Source of the DNA: an uncultured Ignavibacteriota bacterium
Lineage (GTDB): Bacteria > Bacteroidota > Ignavibacteria > UBA10030 > UBA8401
Length of the DNA: 7,382 bases
Direction of reading: 5' to 3'
Assembly: GCA_903907305.1 (NCBI GenBank)
Contig: CAIVNT010000684.1
Coordinates: 1 to 7,382 of the forward strand
This document shows positions 7,213-7,382 of this stretch, in pieces. Every line of letters begins with the position of its first letter. Position 1 is the stretch's first letter. Both the position numbers and the translations under genes were made by a program. Under the pieces are notes generated by a model, which was not told the origin of the DNA, searched no databases, and saw nothing but the letters and a program-made list of their open reading frames with translations.

Positions 7213-7220
7213 AAAGGAGG
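7213..7220 (+). promoter_or_regulatory. strong ribosome binding site of the YbjQ-type gene
   Basis: AAAGGAGG, a near-complete anti-16S match, lies 4 bases before the ATG at 7225. It is the strongest site in the window and fixes this start. Confidence 0.85.
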
Positions 7221-7224
7221 AATA

Positions 7225-7382
7225 ATGTTACTGACAACCACCAGCACCGTCGAAGGAAGAAAAGCATTGAAGTATCATGGACTGGTCACCGGCGAAGCGA
7301 TCCTCGGCGCGAATATCATCAAGGATCTTTTCGCTGGAATCAGCGATATCATCGGGGGCCGCTCGGGCGCATACGAAGAGGA
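7225..7382 (+). CDS. YbjQ/UPF0145 family protein, partial (3' end beyond the window)
   Basis: 52 codons are present and the frame is open at the window edge. The start MLLTTTSTVEGRKALKYHGL, then VTGEAILGANIIKDLFAGI and IIGGRSGAYEE, is the signature of the YbjQ family (heavy-metal-binding domain in older annotation, UPF0145), whose members are usually about 105-110 residues; roughly half is visible. The GGRSGAYE motif is the most conserved part of the family. Members form small cytosolic oligomers and their cellular role is not settled; the metal-binding label is weakly supported. It lies beyond the operon terminator with its own strong ribosome binding site, so it is probably transcribed separately and its proximity to the pump does not by itself imply a shared job. 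Confidence 0.9.
   Translation, partial: MLLTTTSTVEGRKALKYHGLVTGEAILGANIIKDLFAGISDIIGGRSGAYEE

Noticed and set aside
1..7382. CRISPR arrays, tRNA/rRNA genes, insertion sequences, attachment sites
   Set aside because: No repeat-spacer pattern, no cloverleaf or rRNA-like segment, and no transposase or terminal inverted repeats were seen.

Overview
The window carries one complete, conventional drug-efflux locus, with a partial gene downstream and a doubtful small gene upstream. In order on the + strand: a TetR-family repressor (723-1361), a TolC-type outer-membrane channel (1361-2665), an RND periplasmic adaptor (2706-3767) and an HAE1-type RND permease (3794-6985). A strong intrinsic terminator follows at 7017-7052. 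After it come a 172-base spacer and the first 52 codons of a YbjQ/UPF0145 gene (7225 to the window edge). On the - strand at 23-310 lies a possible 95-codon gene of unknown function, divergent from the operon.

The organism is a Gram-negative (two-membrane) bacterium with about 50% GC in its genes and about 25% GC in the regulatory spacer. Genes have clear Shine-Dalgarno sites (AGGAG, AAAGGAGG) and TTG/GTG starts seem to be used. The style of the genes suggests the Bacteroidota/Chlorobiota/Ignavibacteria side of the tree, but this is only an impression: no marker gene is present to prove it.

The four operon genes encode all parts of a tripartite pump plus its regulator. The spacings are tight (1-base overlap, 40 bases, 26 bases) and there is no internal terminator, so they are probably one transcript. 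The permease keeps all five proton-relay residues known from AcrB. The substrate cannot be read from the sequence.

The most interesting signal is regulatory. In the 412-base spacer before tetR there are two copies of a dyad with the same geometry, GGAAACC-N14-GGTTTCC, starting 92 bases apart (577 and 669). Each sits next to a candidate promoter. They are very likely the operators of the TetR protein, giving autoregulation of the whole operon. I see no evidence for a wholly new biological system; the pump itself is ordinary.
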